From positions 992,001 through 1,056,000 of the forward strand of contig JACAAK010000014.1 of assembly GCA_025093985.1 (NCBI GenBank): a stretch of 64,000 bases of DNA, in the 5' to 3' direction. The notes below the pieces were generated by a model. It was not told where the DNA came from. It was given only the letters and a program-made list of their open reading frames with translations, and made no database searches. The position numbers were made by a program, and so were the translations under genes. Below, in pieces: positions 48,476 to 59,318 of the stretch (the stretch's first letter is position 1; each line of letters begins with the position of its first letter). Origin of the DNA: Calvatia gigantea. Its lineage: Eukaryota; Basidiomycota; Agaricomycetes; Agaricales; Lycoperdaceae.

Positions 48476-48788
48476 ATGGTCTTCGGTTTCCCTGTAGGAG
48501 TGGCTAATCTTGTGAAATGGGCCGACTTGCACAATTTGTCCCCTGAGAAAGAAGAGAACAGCAGGAGACAAATTGCTTGGAAGGAGATCCGTAAACGGCT
48601 ACCAAAGGGCTGGGTCCGGTACGGTGCAGCCTATATTAAGGAGAGGCGACAGCTACCATGTCTCATCCTTCGCCACCAACAAATCTGCAGAAGAGTTGGC
48701 GAGGGGAGGGGAGGAGAATATAGATTTAATCCGACAGTACCGTGAGTTGCTTCAAATTGAGCCAGGATGGTTCGTCGCAATGAAGACT
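48476..48788 (+). pseudogene. unrecognised small gene, apparently frameshifted
   Basis: MVFGFPVGVANLVKWADLHN and KEIRKRLPKGWVRYGAAYIK read well in one frame. The natural continuation (GDSYHVSSFATNKSAEELAR, LIRQYRELLQIEPGWFVAMK) lies in another frame with no room for an intron between them. This looks like one protein with a one-base break near 48645. I do not recognise it. Confidence 0.35.
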
Positions 48789-49027
48789 TGAAGGCTAGTA
48801 GGTCTAGCTTACAAAGTTTTTTGAAGCGTACGAAGTTTCTGGACTTAATCTTTCTTTTCTGTTTTCCAGATCTTCCAAGAAGCCATCAGATGATCGTTAC
48901 TGTCTCATGTGCCTTCAGTAATACTTCAAGCTTCAACTTGTATGTAGTTTCTCCCTATTAATAGTGCAATTGAATACTTTATATCTGTTAGATCTACATA
49001 TGTTCATATCTATCCCACCTCATCGCC

Positions 49028-51599
49028 TTATTCCTGTTCACTTGGCTGTGATACAGGTGACCCTCGGATGGCACCAAGGGCTGCTTGTAGTATTTCATTG
49101 AACGCCTGGTCGTCAACCAAGTCCTTAAATGTGACTGGTACATCTCCACTTCTGCCAACTGGTGGTCCCCTCCAAAGATCCGGGTCCCCGTTTTCATCAT
49201 TCACAACCGGTGGTTGAGTATTCTCCACTCCTGGGAGTTCTGGAGTCCCTTCACCACGATCACCTTCCGTAGGGGTCACCGTTTCTATCAGGGAATCGCT
49301 GGTCACTCCCTCAATGACGGGTATGAGATTGTCTGGCACTTGTGTGCCTTTTGTATCTTTCGGTATCAACCTCGTCTTCGGCCGTAACTGATCCTTGCAA
49401 AAGTTGACGCTTTCCATGCTGTTCGTTGTCTGGTTTATGGGGTGTGGTAGGGGCTGGTCCTGGAATGGCAGGGTCGGAGTTTTCTACTTGCGTGTCTTCA
49501 TTCTCCACACCGATCCCATCTTCAACCGTAACTGGTCTGTGCAGGAGCGGATGCTTTTCCAGTTGTTTGATGTCCGTTTGGTGGCGTGTAATGGGCGAGG
49601 AGGCTGGTGGTCCTTCGAGAGTATTATTTTGCGAGGGAGTGTGCGTCACCCCAGGGACAGGGGCTTGCAGTGAGACTTGTGATGAAGGATTTGGGGGTGT
49701 TGGTCCAGGTTCGCTTCTACTAGGTGGCTCCATCTGAACCTCCGGCAGGTCCCACTGACTATTGACCGACGAAACAGGTCGTCGCAGTGGGGGTGGTGCT
49801 GGCTGTGCATGGTCAGGCTAGGGGTGTATTTACAGGGTCGCCAACCAGGTCGGACATTTTCCGGTGGTCCCCGAGTTCGTCGCAAGGCGCGCTTGGACTT
49901 GGCAAGACTTGCATGGGCCTTGGAATGGGCCGGCACTGGCTGTGGCTGAAGATACTGTGGCAGGGAAACCGCGCGTACAATGAACCCGTTCACACGTTTC
50001 TTCCAGGCTTGATCCATATTATCGCCATATTTTCGAAAGGTGATGGAAATGAGTGTGCCGTATATAATACCAACACCAAGGACAACAGAAATGAATATCC
50101 GAAAGTAGAATTCTGCTGAGGGTGCGAATAGAGGTTAAGTCGGTTGGAGCTGCCGCACTCGATCGCCACATGAAGGTCATGATACATAGTATGAAGGTGA
50201 TGATTGACCTGGCGGGTCATGTTGTGAGTTGATCAAGGGAGAGGTGATGTGGTATTAACATACCAAGCCAACCAGATTACAGGCAAAGCCAGCATGACCC
50301 AGACGTTCCAAACAATAGTTTGATGCTTGCGAGCTTCCTATGTCACTCATCAGGCAAGTGATATACAGGCTCAGTTGGTGGAACGTTTACCACAGCCCAT
50401 TCAGCAGCTTTGTGTGCTCTGCGCATGGGCGAAAACCGAATGATGAATGAGCACCCATATAACAAGCTTATTAGTGCACAGAGGAGTGACCAGATCGCAA
50501 TATATCGCGTAACAATGTCATTGAAAGCACTGTCGATTTGGAATAGAGTTAGGATGGCGCTGTGTATCCTCAGTCAGAAAAAGTCCCACAGAGTTCACTG
50601 GCAGAGTTCTTACGCGACCAGCAGGCCAGAAACGATGTTTAAAGTCTTCCACTCCTTGATAAGATTATCAATAAAGCTTTCCCATCCATCCTTCAGCCTC
50701 CTGTACGAGGGCGGAAGGAAGTCGGTAGCGGCTTCTGGCTGGACATCGTATCCAAAGTTCAGCATCTGGGTGTATAAGGTGGCACTGTCCTCCACTGTAG
50801 CACAAAGTGCCATGTCCTTGATCTTGCCAAGTGTTAAATCAGCATCTGTAAAAATGCGGTCAACCCGAGAGAAATAGAGAGAAGGAAGCCGCAAGAGGCA
50901 ATGTAGATAGATTTGGCGGGGCAATGTGTCAGATAGGAAGGCGAATACATAATCCCCCGGCTCTAGGGATTCCTGGTCCGTAAAGCGTGGAATTTGGGTT
51001 GATGATGTTGGGCGTAACCTTTTTTGAACAGACATGGCTGAGAGATCCCTGTCCAACTGGGGGGCCCGTACCTCCCCAGTCTCCGGAAGGTTAACGGCTG
51101 ACGAAGGAGGTGACCTAGGTCCAAACATTCCTGAGCCACTGACCCTAGGAACAGTCAGGGATGGGGGGAGTCTCGGAGCATCTGAATCATAATTATCCTC
51201 CAGGTCATGGACAGGTGGGTGAACAGAAAGAGAAGGCCTAGGAGGTGGTGCGTGCGGGAGCACTTGAAGAGGTGTGGTGTGACGTATTGATGTGGCGGAA
51301 CCGACCTGCCTGCGTCTTTGCTGGGGAATCAATGTTCTTCGTGGAATTGGTTGTGAGGCTTGCCGATCAGATGGAATAGATGGTGTGGATTGTGGTTGAT
51401 GCTGGCGAAGGAAAATGGGATGAGGTAACATAAAGGGAAGTCCTACATCGTCGATATCTTGAATACTATTCAAGCGTCTATTGTGGATGCTCTGATAGAT
51501 AGACGGCGCCCATGGATCGATGGACTGGTAACTTAAGGAAACAAGTTGATTTTCAAGTTCCCTGAATTGGGCTCGCTCGCTTCTTTGTGAGTGGGACAT
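49028..51599 (-). CDS. uncharacterised agaricomycete multi-pass membrane protein
   Basis: The first exon starts at MSHSQRSERAQFRELENQLV and is Pro/Ser-rich. It then enters a conserved block: LPSLYFSRVDRIFTDADLTL, then SYRRLKDGWESFIDNLIKEW and KTLNIVSGLLVA. After an intron come membrane segments, ILTLFQIDSAFNDIVTRYIA and WSLLCALISLLYGCSFIIRF, then FSPMRRAHKAAEWAV. A later exon gives FRIFISVVLGVGIIYGTLIS and FRKYGDNMDQAWKKRVNGF. The 3' part down to 49028 is Pro/Thr/Glu-rich with two imperfect repeats (HPLLHRPVTVEDGIGVENED and RQLLQGSVTAEDEVDTE). I know this architecture (soluble domain, four helices, disordered tail) from agaricomycete genomes, but no function is established. The end of the reading frame is uncertain. 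A relic of the same family lies at 54900-55110. Confidence 0.6.
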
Positions 51600-52105
51600 T
51601 TCGCTGGAGTGCCTTGACTGTTGGTGGGAGGGATTAGAGAATCCAACCCTTCCCTGAGGTAATATCCAGCTTCAAATCACTCGCCATCATGTCCATCAAC
51701 AAGCCTCGAAGCCCCAACTGGAATACGTGGGAAGTGTCTATACATTTTTAAGACAGCACTAACCCCTCCATTCCAGTCACGCCTCAGGCCTCAGGAGGCA
51801 AAGGTGTATGAGCTTGAGAAACGAGGTCGAACGCCACGAGCCGTAAAACTTTGTCAGCCACTGCTGGAGTGCATCGCGTCGTTTGTAGCAGCCAAGAGAA
51901 TCCCATGGAATGTGCCAACATGAGTCCCATCCACTACTGCTGTGCTCGAACTTGAAGTCTTCCATCTGAAGCTTCATATCCGAGGGCATAGGACCAAATC
52001 AAGACAACACGTTTTCATCTCCCGTTATTGTTACCGTAAGGACACACAAAACGTGATAAGTGGAAACTATTATATACTGTGAACAACACCAAAACTCTTT
52101 CTATA
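51600..52105. other. intergenic, nothing recognised
   Basis: A 70-codon minus frame at 51777-51989 shows no motif. The stretch presumably carries the promoter of the membrane-protein gene. Confidence 0.35.
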
Positions 52106-52651
52106 ATGTCCTCAGTCTCTCTTTTTGTTTTTAAAAAAGGCCCGGGGGTTCTTGCATGGGAGATCTACTTAAAGAAGTCACACCCTGAGGCTGCATTGGC
52201 CAAAAAGCAACCAATTTCTGAGGGGGATGAACAGCAACCTAACCAGGAGGATGGTTTGCTTCGGGAACAAGGGATGATTAAAAGGTTGGAACAGCTTCCG
52301 GGTCACGAGAAGGTGTTGAATGGGTTGGATGAAGGAACGTTGGAGGTGATCAAAAGATTACGAGAGGTAGCAGGCGATCTTCCCGAGAGGGTGCGCAAGA
52401 AGCACAAGCGTAAGTTAACCCGACGTCCTCGTTTATTGGACTTCATATATATACGAGACTCTATAGGTCCTGCGCAGAAAACTGATCCCAAAGCACCAGC
52501 ACTGAAGAAGTCGCATCCCGAAAATGCCGACCACCGCTCTCAAGATCACCGTTCTGAACCACGTACATGGTGTTACCAAAGAAATCTATCGGCGACGGTG
52601 CGATACCTTAAGAAACGAAATCCTCGGCTCAGCTTTGCTACCAAACTCTGA
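52106..52651 (+). CDS. unrecognised ORF next to the pogo relic
   Basis: An ATG frame of about 181 codons: MSSVSLFVFKKGPGVLAWEI, then Gln/Glu/Lys-rich sequence with LNGLDEGTLEVIKRLREVAG. It may be the 5' part of the transposon gene that continues beyond the MITE at 52691, or an independent small gene. No domain recognised. Confidence 0.35.
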   Translation: MSSVSLFVFKKGPGVLAWEIYLKKSHPEAALAKKQPISEGDEQQPNQEDGLLREQGMIKRLEQLPGHEKVLNGLDEGTLEVIKRLREVAGDLPERVRKKHKRKLTRRPRLLDFIYIRDSIGPAQKTDPKAPALKKSHPENADHRSQDHRSEPRTWCYQRNLSATVRYLKKRNPRLSFATKL

Positions 52652-52690
52652 AGAACTGGAGAGACAAGGAACAGGAATTGAGGGACAGAC

Positions 52691-53104
52691 TAGGGATCAC
52701 CAGGGGTTGGGGATACCCAGCGGGTTGCGGGTATGGGTGTGCAAGGGTAGGGGTACGGGTTGAAACTTTTGAACCCACATCTTACCCGTACCCTTGTGGG
52801 CGGGTAGTGGCGGGTTTGTAACCCAAAAGGGGAAAAAATTACATTGTACATATTTACTCAAAATATCAGAAGAACGAAAGGCAGCACAAGCCGTGACTAC
52901 CCTGATACGATGTGAAATAGAAAAAAAAAAATTCCACCACCCAATGTCCAACGTCTCATACCCCCAGCCCGTACCCGTGCTCACCTGCAACACCCTCCAC
53001 CCATACCCGCGAAAACCCTCCACCCGGTGTTTGGGGTACGGGTTTTGGTGGGTACGGGTACGGGTGTGTCCCCGACACCCGGGGGTTACCCGTGATGATC
53101 CCTA
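52691..53104. mobile_element. hAT-like MITE, 414 bp, with 8-bp target duplication
   Basis: The element is bounded on each side by GGACAGAC (52683-52690 and 53105-53112), an exact 8-bp target duplication as made by hAT transposases. It begins TAGGGATCACC and ends with the inverse of TAGGGATCATC. The interior is G/C-skewed, with repeated GGGTACGGGT-type words in both orientations and an AT-rich centre. There is no coding capacity. It sits inside a pogo/Tigger-type transposase relic. Confidence 0.88.
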
Positions 53105-53112
53105 GGACAGAC

Positions 53113-54266
53113 ACAACAAGGCTGTAAACCCTTCAGTGAAGCGTGTCGTCCGGGTTCTAAGTCTGCACCGAAGGCCGAGGACTGTCACTCTTGAAAGGTG
53201 TCGCATTCGTAAAGTTCTTGGAAATGGGGGATACAACTTGAATGACATCTTCAATGTGGACGGAGCAGAGCTGGTGTACATGTGCATTCCCCTGAGATTC
53301 CCCCCATATCGACGAAAAGGCTGATAGTTACGGCTTCAATTAGGCTGTCCCCAGATCGCAACATACCCGACAAGCAGAATTTGAGTGAAGCAGAACAAGA
53401 ATACCTTTCTTTCTTATTCGCAGTGAATGCCCGGCATCGAGAAGCTGCCGCCAATCACCATCGGCAGATTGGAGAAACCTGAGTGTTTCAAGGGCAAGAC
53501 CGGTGCGCAACTTAAGTACGAATATGGGTGGAGTGCAACAGCGTCATTGACGGCGGTCATATACCAAGGGTGGTTGAAGCAACGGGATTCTAAGCTCCAG
53601 GAACAGAACAGAAAAGTTGTTCTGCTTCAAGACAACTACACCGGACATAATGTTCCCAATGACATCCAGAACATTACGGTTGTCAACTTCAAACCCAACC
53701 TCACCCATTATATCCAACCCCTCGACCAGGACGTAATCCGGTATTTTAAAGCACTTTACCGCAAGGCGTACACCAAATGAGCGATTGACTTACACTAGAA
53801 CGGTTTTGACCCTTACAGGATCGACCAACTCGAGGCCACGTGGTTGGCTCGACCCGCATGGGATCGCATCGAGCCCACAACCATCCGAAACTGCTGGGAG
53901 ACGGCCGATATTTTGCCTGCCCCGCCCAGTAATGCACAACCACAGATTGACACAGACTTGGTCACCAGCGTTGACCCAGTTTTGCAAGCTGAGAAGGATC
54001 TCGAATTAAGCCCCGGTCTTCTGGAGTCCAAAGGCGTTTTGCAGAGGGCCGACCCCCTGGGTCTTGAGGCTTTCCTGGATCCCAAAGACGAGTTGGTCAC
54101 CTACCAGGACAGTTTCAAGGTTGTTACCCAGGAAGAAATGCGGAGGCAACTGACAGGTGAAATCACTATGCCGGCGAATGATTCCGATGACGCCCCGGCT
54201 CGTCCCACGCAGCCACCCTCGTCACGAAACAGAAAGCGCCACTGGATCCAGGTCTCTTACTCATGA
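53113..54266 (+). pseudogene. pogo/Tigger-type DDE transposase relic
   Basis: Pieces in order: NLNDIFNVDGAELVYMCIPL (first catalytic Asp; the usual Glu after it is Gly), MPGIEKLPPITIGRLEKPEC, VVLLQDNYTGHNVPNDIQNI (second Asp), and NLTHYIQPLDQDVIRYFKAL with the third acidic residue about 35 residues later. After two stops the frame continues as IDQLEATWLARPAWDRI and TTIRNCWETADILPAP. This is the DDE_1 layout of pogo/Tigger/CENP-B-type transposases. Frame changes near 53330 and stops near 53780-53800 show decay. Its N-terminal half is interrupted by the hAT-like MITE. Confidence 0.75.
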
Positions 54267-54689
54267 ACGGTTTTCCCAACGCTGGCGTCACCACCCGCTG
54301 CACATGATGCTGTTCCGAATTCTTCAACATTCCGCTACTAATCTGGTTGTTCCTCGTCCAGCCCACGGACATTACTTGCGGACTGCTTTATTCTCGTTTT
54401 ACATCATCCGTATACTTTTAATGCCATAAATTTCCTCGTGCTAAGCGTTTTAGCATACTCAAACAGAATCCCAGTTCAAGCCTTACCCACCATATTCACT
54501 TAAATCTCGTAGATATTCATGAACAAATCTTTTCATCATATCACCCAGCCACATTTTCCCATTCAGCCACATTCCAGACAGTCATTTTCACTTCACAGGA
54601 CCTAACCTTAGTCTCATTTCGTCGTGTCCTGATGCTTCGCCAACTTACAATACTAACCCGTTCTCTGTTGTTTAAATAATTGATACGCT
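54267..54689. other. intergenic, nothing recognised
   Basis: About 420 bp after the pogo relic with no motif or repeat seen. Confidence 0.35.
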
Positions 54690-54890
54690 CACTTAGTGGT
54701 GCCAGTACCCCAATACTTCTCTCCTTTCCTTTTGCTATCCCTGAGCCCTGGTTTCGAGCCCTCGCGATGGAAGGAACCGAAGAGGACAACGAGGTCAAAC
54801 ATTTCTTCTGGGATTGCTAGAGCGCCATAATGGTTTATGGGGGAGTTTTGGCCTCTGAAGCCAAGGCAGTTGTAGAGCGGGAGTAAAACT
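54690..54890 (-). pseudogene. ATG22 fragment
   Basis: The minus strand encodes VLLPLYNCLGFRGQNSP, then GALAIPEEMFDLVVLFGSF. These match the intact ATG22 gene 3 kb away: ASLIPLYGCLGFLVQSSS, then GGLTTPGEMFGLAVIFGSV. Spacing is the same. After this the reading diverges and stops. It is a short stray piece of the same gene, not a functional copy. Confidence 0.7.
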
Positions 54891-54899
54891 CGTCCAGCA

Positions 54900-55110
54900 T
54901 TTCTTCCGGACTGAATCCATTTTCTCGCTATATCTCTAAAAGATGATGGAAATGGGTACGCCATACAGTAATAAAAACATGGAAGAATAGAACTCGGTTG
55001 AGGGTTGCGATAAAGGGGGAGAAGTTGTCACACTCAATCATCACATGAAGACCATGATGCGAAGTAAAAAGATGGTCATGGACCTTGCGAATTTGGCAGC
55101 GAATAGGAGA
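54900..55110 (-). pseudogene. relic of the multi-pass membrane protein gene
   Basis: One frame reads EFYSSMFLLLYGVPISIIF, a TAG stop, then RYSEKMDSVRKK. It parallels the gene at 49028-51599 (EFYFRIFISVVLGVGIIYG, FRKYGDNMDQAWKK). The nucleotides also align through the preceding exon (CACATGAAG.CCATGAT on the plus strand in both). The stop and a small deletion mark it as dead. It abuts the ATG22 fragment. Confidence 0.7.
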
Positions 55111-55129
55111 ATGAGGAAAATAGATAACC

Positions 55130-55408
55130 CTACATGCTGTCAAGGTCGTCCATTGAATATATCATCACGGCTTCTGGAACGAGAAGGATGACGACGACCC
55201 CCACGCCGAAACCGGCAAAGACGTAGCGAAGTGATTGTTCAAGTTTGTCAATCCCCTCTGAAGTCCAAGTTCTAACAACATGACCGTCAGTGACCCTCAA
55301 CAGAACTAATGAAGGGCGAGGGCGTACGAGCGGTTCCGAGACAACGCTACACTTCTCCCGTAATTTCTTGTCCGTACTGAAGTTGCAACGTGTACGAACC
55401 ATGTGCAT
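55130..55408 (-). CDS. unrecognised small frame with one membrane helix
   Basis: SEGIDKLEQSLRYVFAGFGV and VGVVVILLVPEAVMIYS suggest one membrane segment after a polar region. It lies between the NACHT ORF and the membrane-protein relic and could be an exon of either. No start or stop is assured. Confidence 0.3.
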   Translation of the reverse strand: MHMVRTRCNFSTDKKLREKCSVVSEPLVRPRPSLVLLRVTDGHVVRTWTSEGIDKLEQSLRYVFAGFGVGVVVILLVPEAVMIYSMDDLDSM

Positions 55409-55575
55409 TAGGTCCGGTGCCTCCTTTCCCTGACCATTACATCAATTGGTAGAACATATATGACACATTGTCTAACTCACCAACATGTAAATCCATCGGA
55501 TGAAACGCATGAATGGCTGGACTGGTAACACGATCGTCTGGTTGGAGTCGTCTGAAGTCAAGGCTAGCGACTATC

Positions 55576-56799
55576 TTAAGGAGGGGCCCTCGCTCCTGAG
55601 GTTTCGATATCCGCGTGCAAAGATCCCAAAATCCGGAGTGCTTCTGGTAGGCGTTCGTTATCTAGGACTTGGAGTACACCTAGGTACAGCGCGTCAATGG
55701 GCGCGAGGAAATTTTGTCCGCCACCATCTGTGGCGGGATTATCTATAGCGTTGAGAATGATTTGCAGTTGGGAGGTTGGATTAGCAATAGCCGGATCTCC
55801 GACGAATGCCAAAATCGATGAAGCGACGATGAACACGCCAGATACCGTGCGGACGAGTTTGTTTGATGACTCCGAGCCCCTAATCAGGGACAACACTTTG
55901 TCTCCGCGCTGGCCATAGTATTTTTCCGTGATGCGTTTAAGTCCATCGATAAGGTATGTTTCAACATCGGCATCGGCACCAGGCTCCTGGGGCAGGAGGT
56001 CCCGTTCCAAGCAGATGTTGGCAAGGCCACTATCCAGGAAGAATTCTTTGAGGTAGTGCTCTGGACGGCTGCAAATCAGCCATAAAAAAGGATGAGAATC
56101 AAAATCCTCGACAGCGTCTGCTATGAGTCTGGCAAGGCCCAATTGTTCCGTCTCTCCCCGGCATTCATCCAGACCGTCAATAACAATCAACAGCTTAGAG
56201 GGTAGTTCCCCCCGGAGTTTCAGAGTGTGGAAGGGCTCGATGAGGAGTTTCCTGAACTGAGTTCGCTCATCGGCACTCTCCCGGGTCATATCGTCCCTTT
56301 TGACCCCATCGACAACAAGCCTCTCATATGGTGCATTTCTGCGTGTGAGTTGGTAGGCGATTGAGGTGGTGAAGAGCGATGGGTCATCGGCCTTCCTGCT
56401 TCGGGAAAAGAAAATGGCAGCACCAAAGATACCAAGCTTCTCTGCGAGTTCTCCAACAGTTTGTGCTATTGCTGATTTTCCTACACCGGCAGGTCCAAAT
56501 AACCACAGCATGTCCTGTTCCCGGCTTTCATCGATCAGCCAGGCATGTATTTCGCCCCTGAGCTCCACACGAGTAGTTGGGTGACATCGGGGTGGGGGAA
56601 CACGTTCCAGAGAGTGCAGTTCAGCGTTTAACAATGAACGTCGCTGAAGGTACTGGATGGGTGTCGGGGTAAATGAAAAACTGAGGTCAGGCAGCTCGAG
56701 CGACCTCCTCTTTTGGAACAGAGAGGGATCACGCCGCCCTGATATCGGTGAGGGTGGCCTCTGGTTGTCATAGATGGAAGACGATGCACTGTTCCCCAT
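55576..56799 (-). CDS. NACHT-type NTPase (NLR-like)
   Basis: An intronless, ATG-started frame of 407 residues. The N-terminus is a short Ser/Pro-rich region. Next comes LERVPPPRCHPTTRVELRGE, a linker typical of agaricomycete NACHT proteins, then the P-loop MLWLFGPAGVGKSAIAQTVG, FFSRSRKADDPSLFTTSIAY, Walker B SKLLIVIDGLDECRGETEQL, and the arginine-bearing SRPEHYLKEFF. A winged-helix-like stretch follows (DALYLGVLQVLDNERLPEAL). Fungal NACHT proteins act in non-self recognition and cell death. No C-terminal WD40, ankyrin or TPR repeats follow: the frame stops at 55576 and relics of other genes lie beyond. It is either a short form or truncated at its C-terminus. Confidence 0.85.
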   Translation of the reverse strand: MGNSASSSIYDNQRPPSPISGRRDPSLFQKRRSLELPDLSFSFTPTPIQYLQRRSLLNAELHSLERVPPPRCHPTTRVELRGEIHAWLIDESREQDMLWLFGPAGVGKSAIAQTVGELAEKLGIFGAAIFFSRSRKADDPSLFTTSIAYQLTRRNAPYERLVVDGVKRDDMTRESADERTQFRKLLIEPFHTLKLRGELPSKLLIVIDGLDECRGETEQLGLARLIADAVEDFDSHPFLWLICSRPEHYLKEFFLDSGLANICLERDLLPQEPGADADVETYLIDGLKRITEKYYGQRGDKVLSLIRGSESSNKLVRTVSGVFIVASSILAFVGDPAIANPTSQLQIILNAIDNPATDGGGQNFLAPIDALYLGVLQVLDNERLPEALRILGSLHADIETSGARAPP

Positions 56800-57315
56800 T
56801 GCCGTTGGTGTCCTCCAACTTCAAGTTCCAACAATCCCCTCATCAAGAGCAAATTACGTAAGAGCATGATGTCATTGACATCTCCGTTGTTTTTCGGGCC
56901 TCTGGGGTGTCCTTCCATATCTTCTAGTTTGGTGAGCACAATAACACTGCCGCCATTGGGTTCAGACATATTTCCTACTGCCTAGATATTATCCCTGTGC
57001 CTTACTTATAGTGCCCAAACATTTCTGCCTTCAGTTACTACCTCATACTGTCGTGGCAGCCGCGATATGAAACTCAGGCTTAGTAGTTGCTGGGTCTGTG
57101 AACTCGTAATTCTCTGAGTCGAGACTCGACAGGGATGAGCTTCGAACATTTTTTTTTTTTTGTCTTATGCTTGTGCAGGTTTTTTTTGTGTGTTTCGATA
57201 GACCAGCGGTCAAATATCTGCCTGGAACCCACGTCCCAACTGCATATAGTGGACCTTGTAACGATAGAATAATAACACCGCTCAAATAAACAACGGAATC
57301 CGAACCAACAAAGCA
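56800..57315. other. intergenic
   Basis: Promoter side of the NACHT gene and 3' end of ATG22. An 11-T run lies near 57150. Nothing else recognised. Confidence 0.4.
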
Positions 57316-59318
57316 TCAATCCCTCGCCCGATACACATACTCCCTTGCATCCTTCCGTCCCCTCTCAACATCCACCCACGCCAAGATCGGCACTGCAACC
57401 CAAATCATCCCCACCAAAAAGAAAAATGCATATCTAATATTCCCACTCACGTCTGCAATAACTCCAACCACCAACGGTCCCAAAAACGAACTACTCTTAT
57501 CCGTGATCGAGAACAACCCGTACCACCTAGCTTCTTCGCCTTCTGGTAACAATTCTGCGTAGAATGCACGGGCGTAGCCTTGGAATGCGCCGTAGACGGA
57601 ACCGAAGATGACAGCGAGGCCGAACATCTCTCCTGGGGTTGTTAGACCACCGAAGTGGATTGTAGAGGAGCTTTGGACGAGGAAGCCGAGGCAGCCGTAG
57701 AGTGGGATTAGGGATGCGAGGAGGACGAGTGTAATTAAGATTCGAAGATTTGAGAGTGCGAATTTGCGTTGGATGTGGGGCCAGGCGAGGGATCCGAGGA
57801 TTCCGGAGGTGGGTGTTAAGACACCGATGAGAATTAAGGAGGATGCGGGCATGTGTAGTGAAGTTTTGGCGAAGAGGACCGCTGTGGATGTGATTGTTGT
57901 GAAACCTTTAAAATATCGAGTTAAGAGGGGGTCAAGAGCTGGGCGCGGGGGAACATACCGTCAGACAACAAAAACCAAGCCGCAAGGTACTTGAACGTAT
58001 TCCTCAGCTTCATAACTTCCCCCCATCTCAGCATATTCCCTAATCTAATCCACGCGGCATAAATTTCCCTCAACAAACTCCATTCTCGTTCTTCTTCCCT
58101 CCTTGATTCCGTCCACCCATCGTCTTGTTCATCTAGTCTCTTCATCTCATTCACGCCAGGGAGCCAAATAGCCGCAGGGATCGAAAAGGCTGCCCACCAA
58201 ATCCCACTCAACCCAATAGCCAACCTGAGAGCAAAGGTTGATCCACCGAGTTTCGTCACAGGCACAAGCGCGACAATGAGCAAGAATATTCCTGCTCCGT
58301 AACCCATGGCTATACCCAGCGATGAAATTCTCGATATGGCTCTTGAAAGCGTCGCATCATATTTTTTCTTCGACGATGGGGAGATGGAGGCATGTACTGG
58401 TGCGGTATGTGGGCGAGGGATGAGCGGTGCTTCTGGGCTCTCAGGATCAGAGTGTGTGTGGTAGTGGGTGCCATTGTGGGTGTTGGCATCTTCTGTGTCT
58501 TGGGTGTGAGGTTGTGAACTCGTGTCCACCGTTGACTCGTTTTCTTCGAGGATTTCTTTCTGCACTTGCAGGATCTCTGGGGACTCCTTCGCCAACGAAG
58601 GCAGATACGCATTCATAGCAACCACAGATGCACCAAAGCTCACATTTGCTAGTACGGCAAGCAACGCGGACGCGTACCATATTGGTGACTCGGAGGGGAG
58701 AAAGAAGAATAATGAGGCGGAGAAAGAACCGAGTGCGGCGAAGAAGAGTAGGAGGTTCTTTCGGAGCGTTGCTGGGTGTTGTAATGTCAACCACCCAGCG
58801 AGTGTAAGAGTGTGGGTTTGGACGTACGGTGGTCGGCGATTCCGCCCATGGAAATGACTGTCAGAGCTTGAAGGGCTACGGATATCGAATAGATGTAAAG
58901 GCTGCGGTGTACCTTGATAAGTGACATAGTCTCGTTGAAAGACGCGCACGCACCTAAAACTTGCAGTATCAATCCATACCCAGCCAATCTTTACTTCACA
59001 TCTCTGCGAGTCAGCGGGCGCCCGCAGCGCAGCGGTTGAGTTAGGATGCAAAGGTATAGGCTTTATCGCCGAACAAGGTTGTGTCCTATCAGGGGCAAGG
59101 TACCCATTATCCCTTGCAAATTGTTCCAGACATATTGGAAGGAAAAGCGTCAACGATACTATGACGAATACTTCACTGTGAAAGCGATGAAATTGATGGT
59201 TGGGTGAGCCATTGATTCCCCTCAAGGTGTGAGAAGGGTTTAAGGACACGCACCTAGCAAAAGCATAACTTAACCAACCATACAGTTTCTTTCGGTAGGG
59301 TGAGGATATTGATATCAT
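57316..59318 (-). CDS. ATG22: autophagy-related vacuolar amino-acid effluxer Atg22
   Basis: Atg22 recycles amino acids out of the vacuole after autophagic breakdown; it belongs to the major facilitator superfamily. Exon 1 gives MISISSPYRKKLYGWLSYAF. It splices to EVFVIVSLTLFLPICLEQFA and RDNGYLAPDRTQPCSA, the Atg22 opening. Membrane segments follow: LLFFAALGSFSASLFFFLPS, SALLAVLANVSFGASVVAMN with AYLPSLAKE, a polar loop (EENESTVDTSSQPHTQDTED), SRISSLGIAMGYGAGIFLLI and ALRLAIGLSGIWWAAFSIPA. The final exon starts near MPASSLILIGVLTPTSG. It continues with LYGCLGFLVQSSS, EMFGLAVIFGSVYGAFQGYA and ARWYGLFSITDKSSSFLGPL, and ends at 57316. No defect was seen. A fragment of the same gene lies at 54690. 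Confidence 0.92.
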
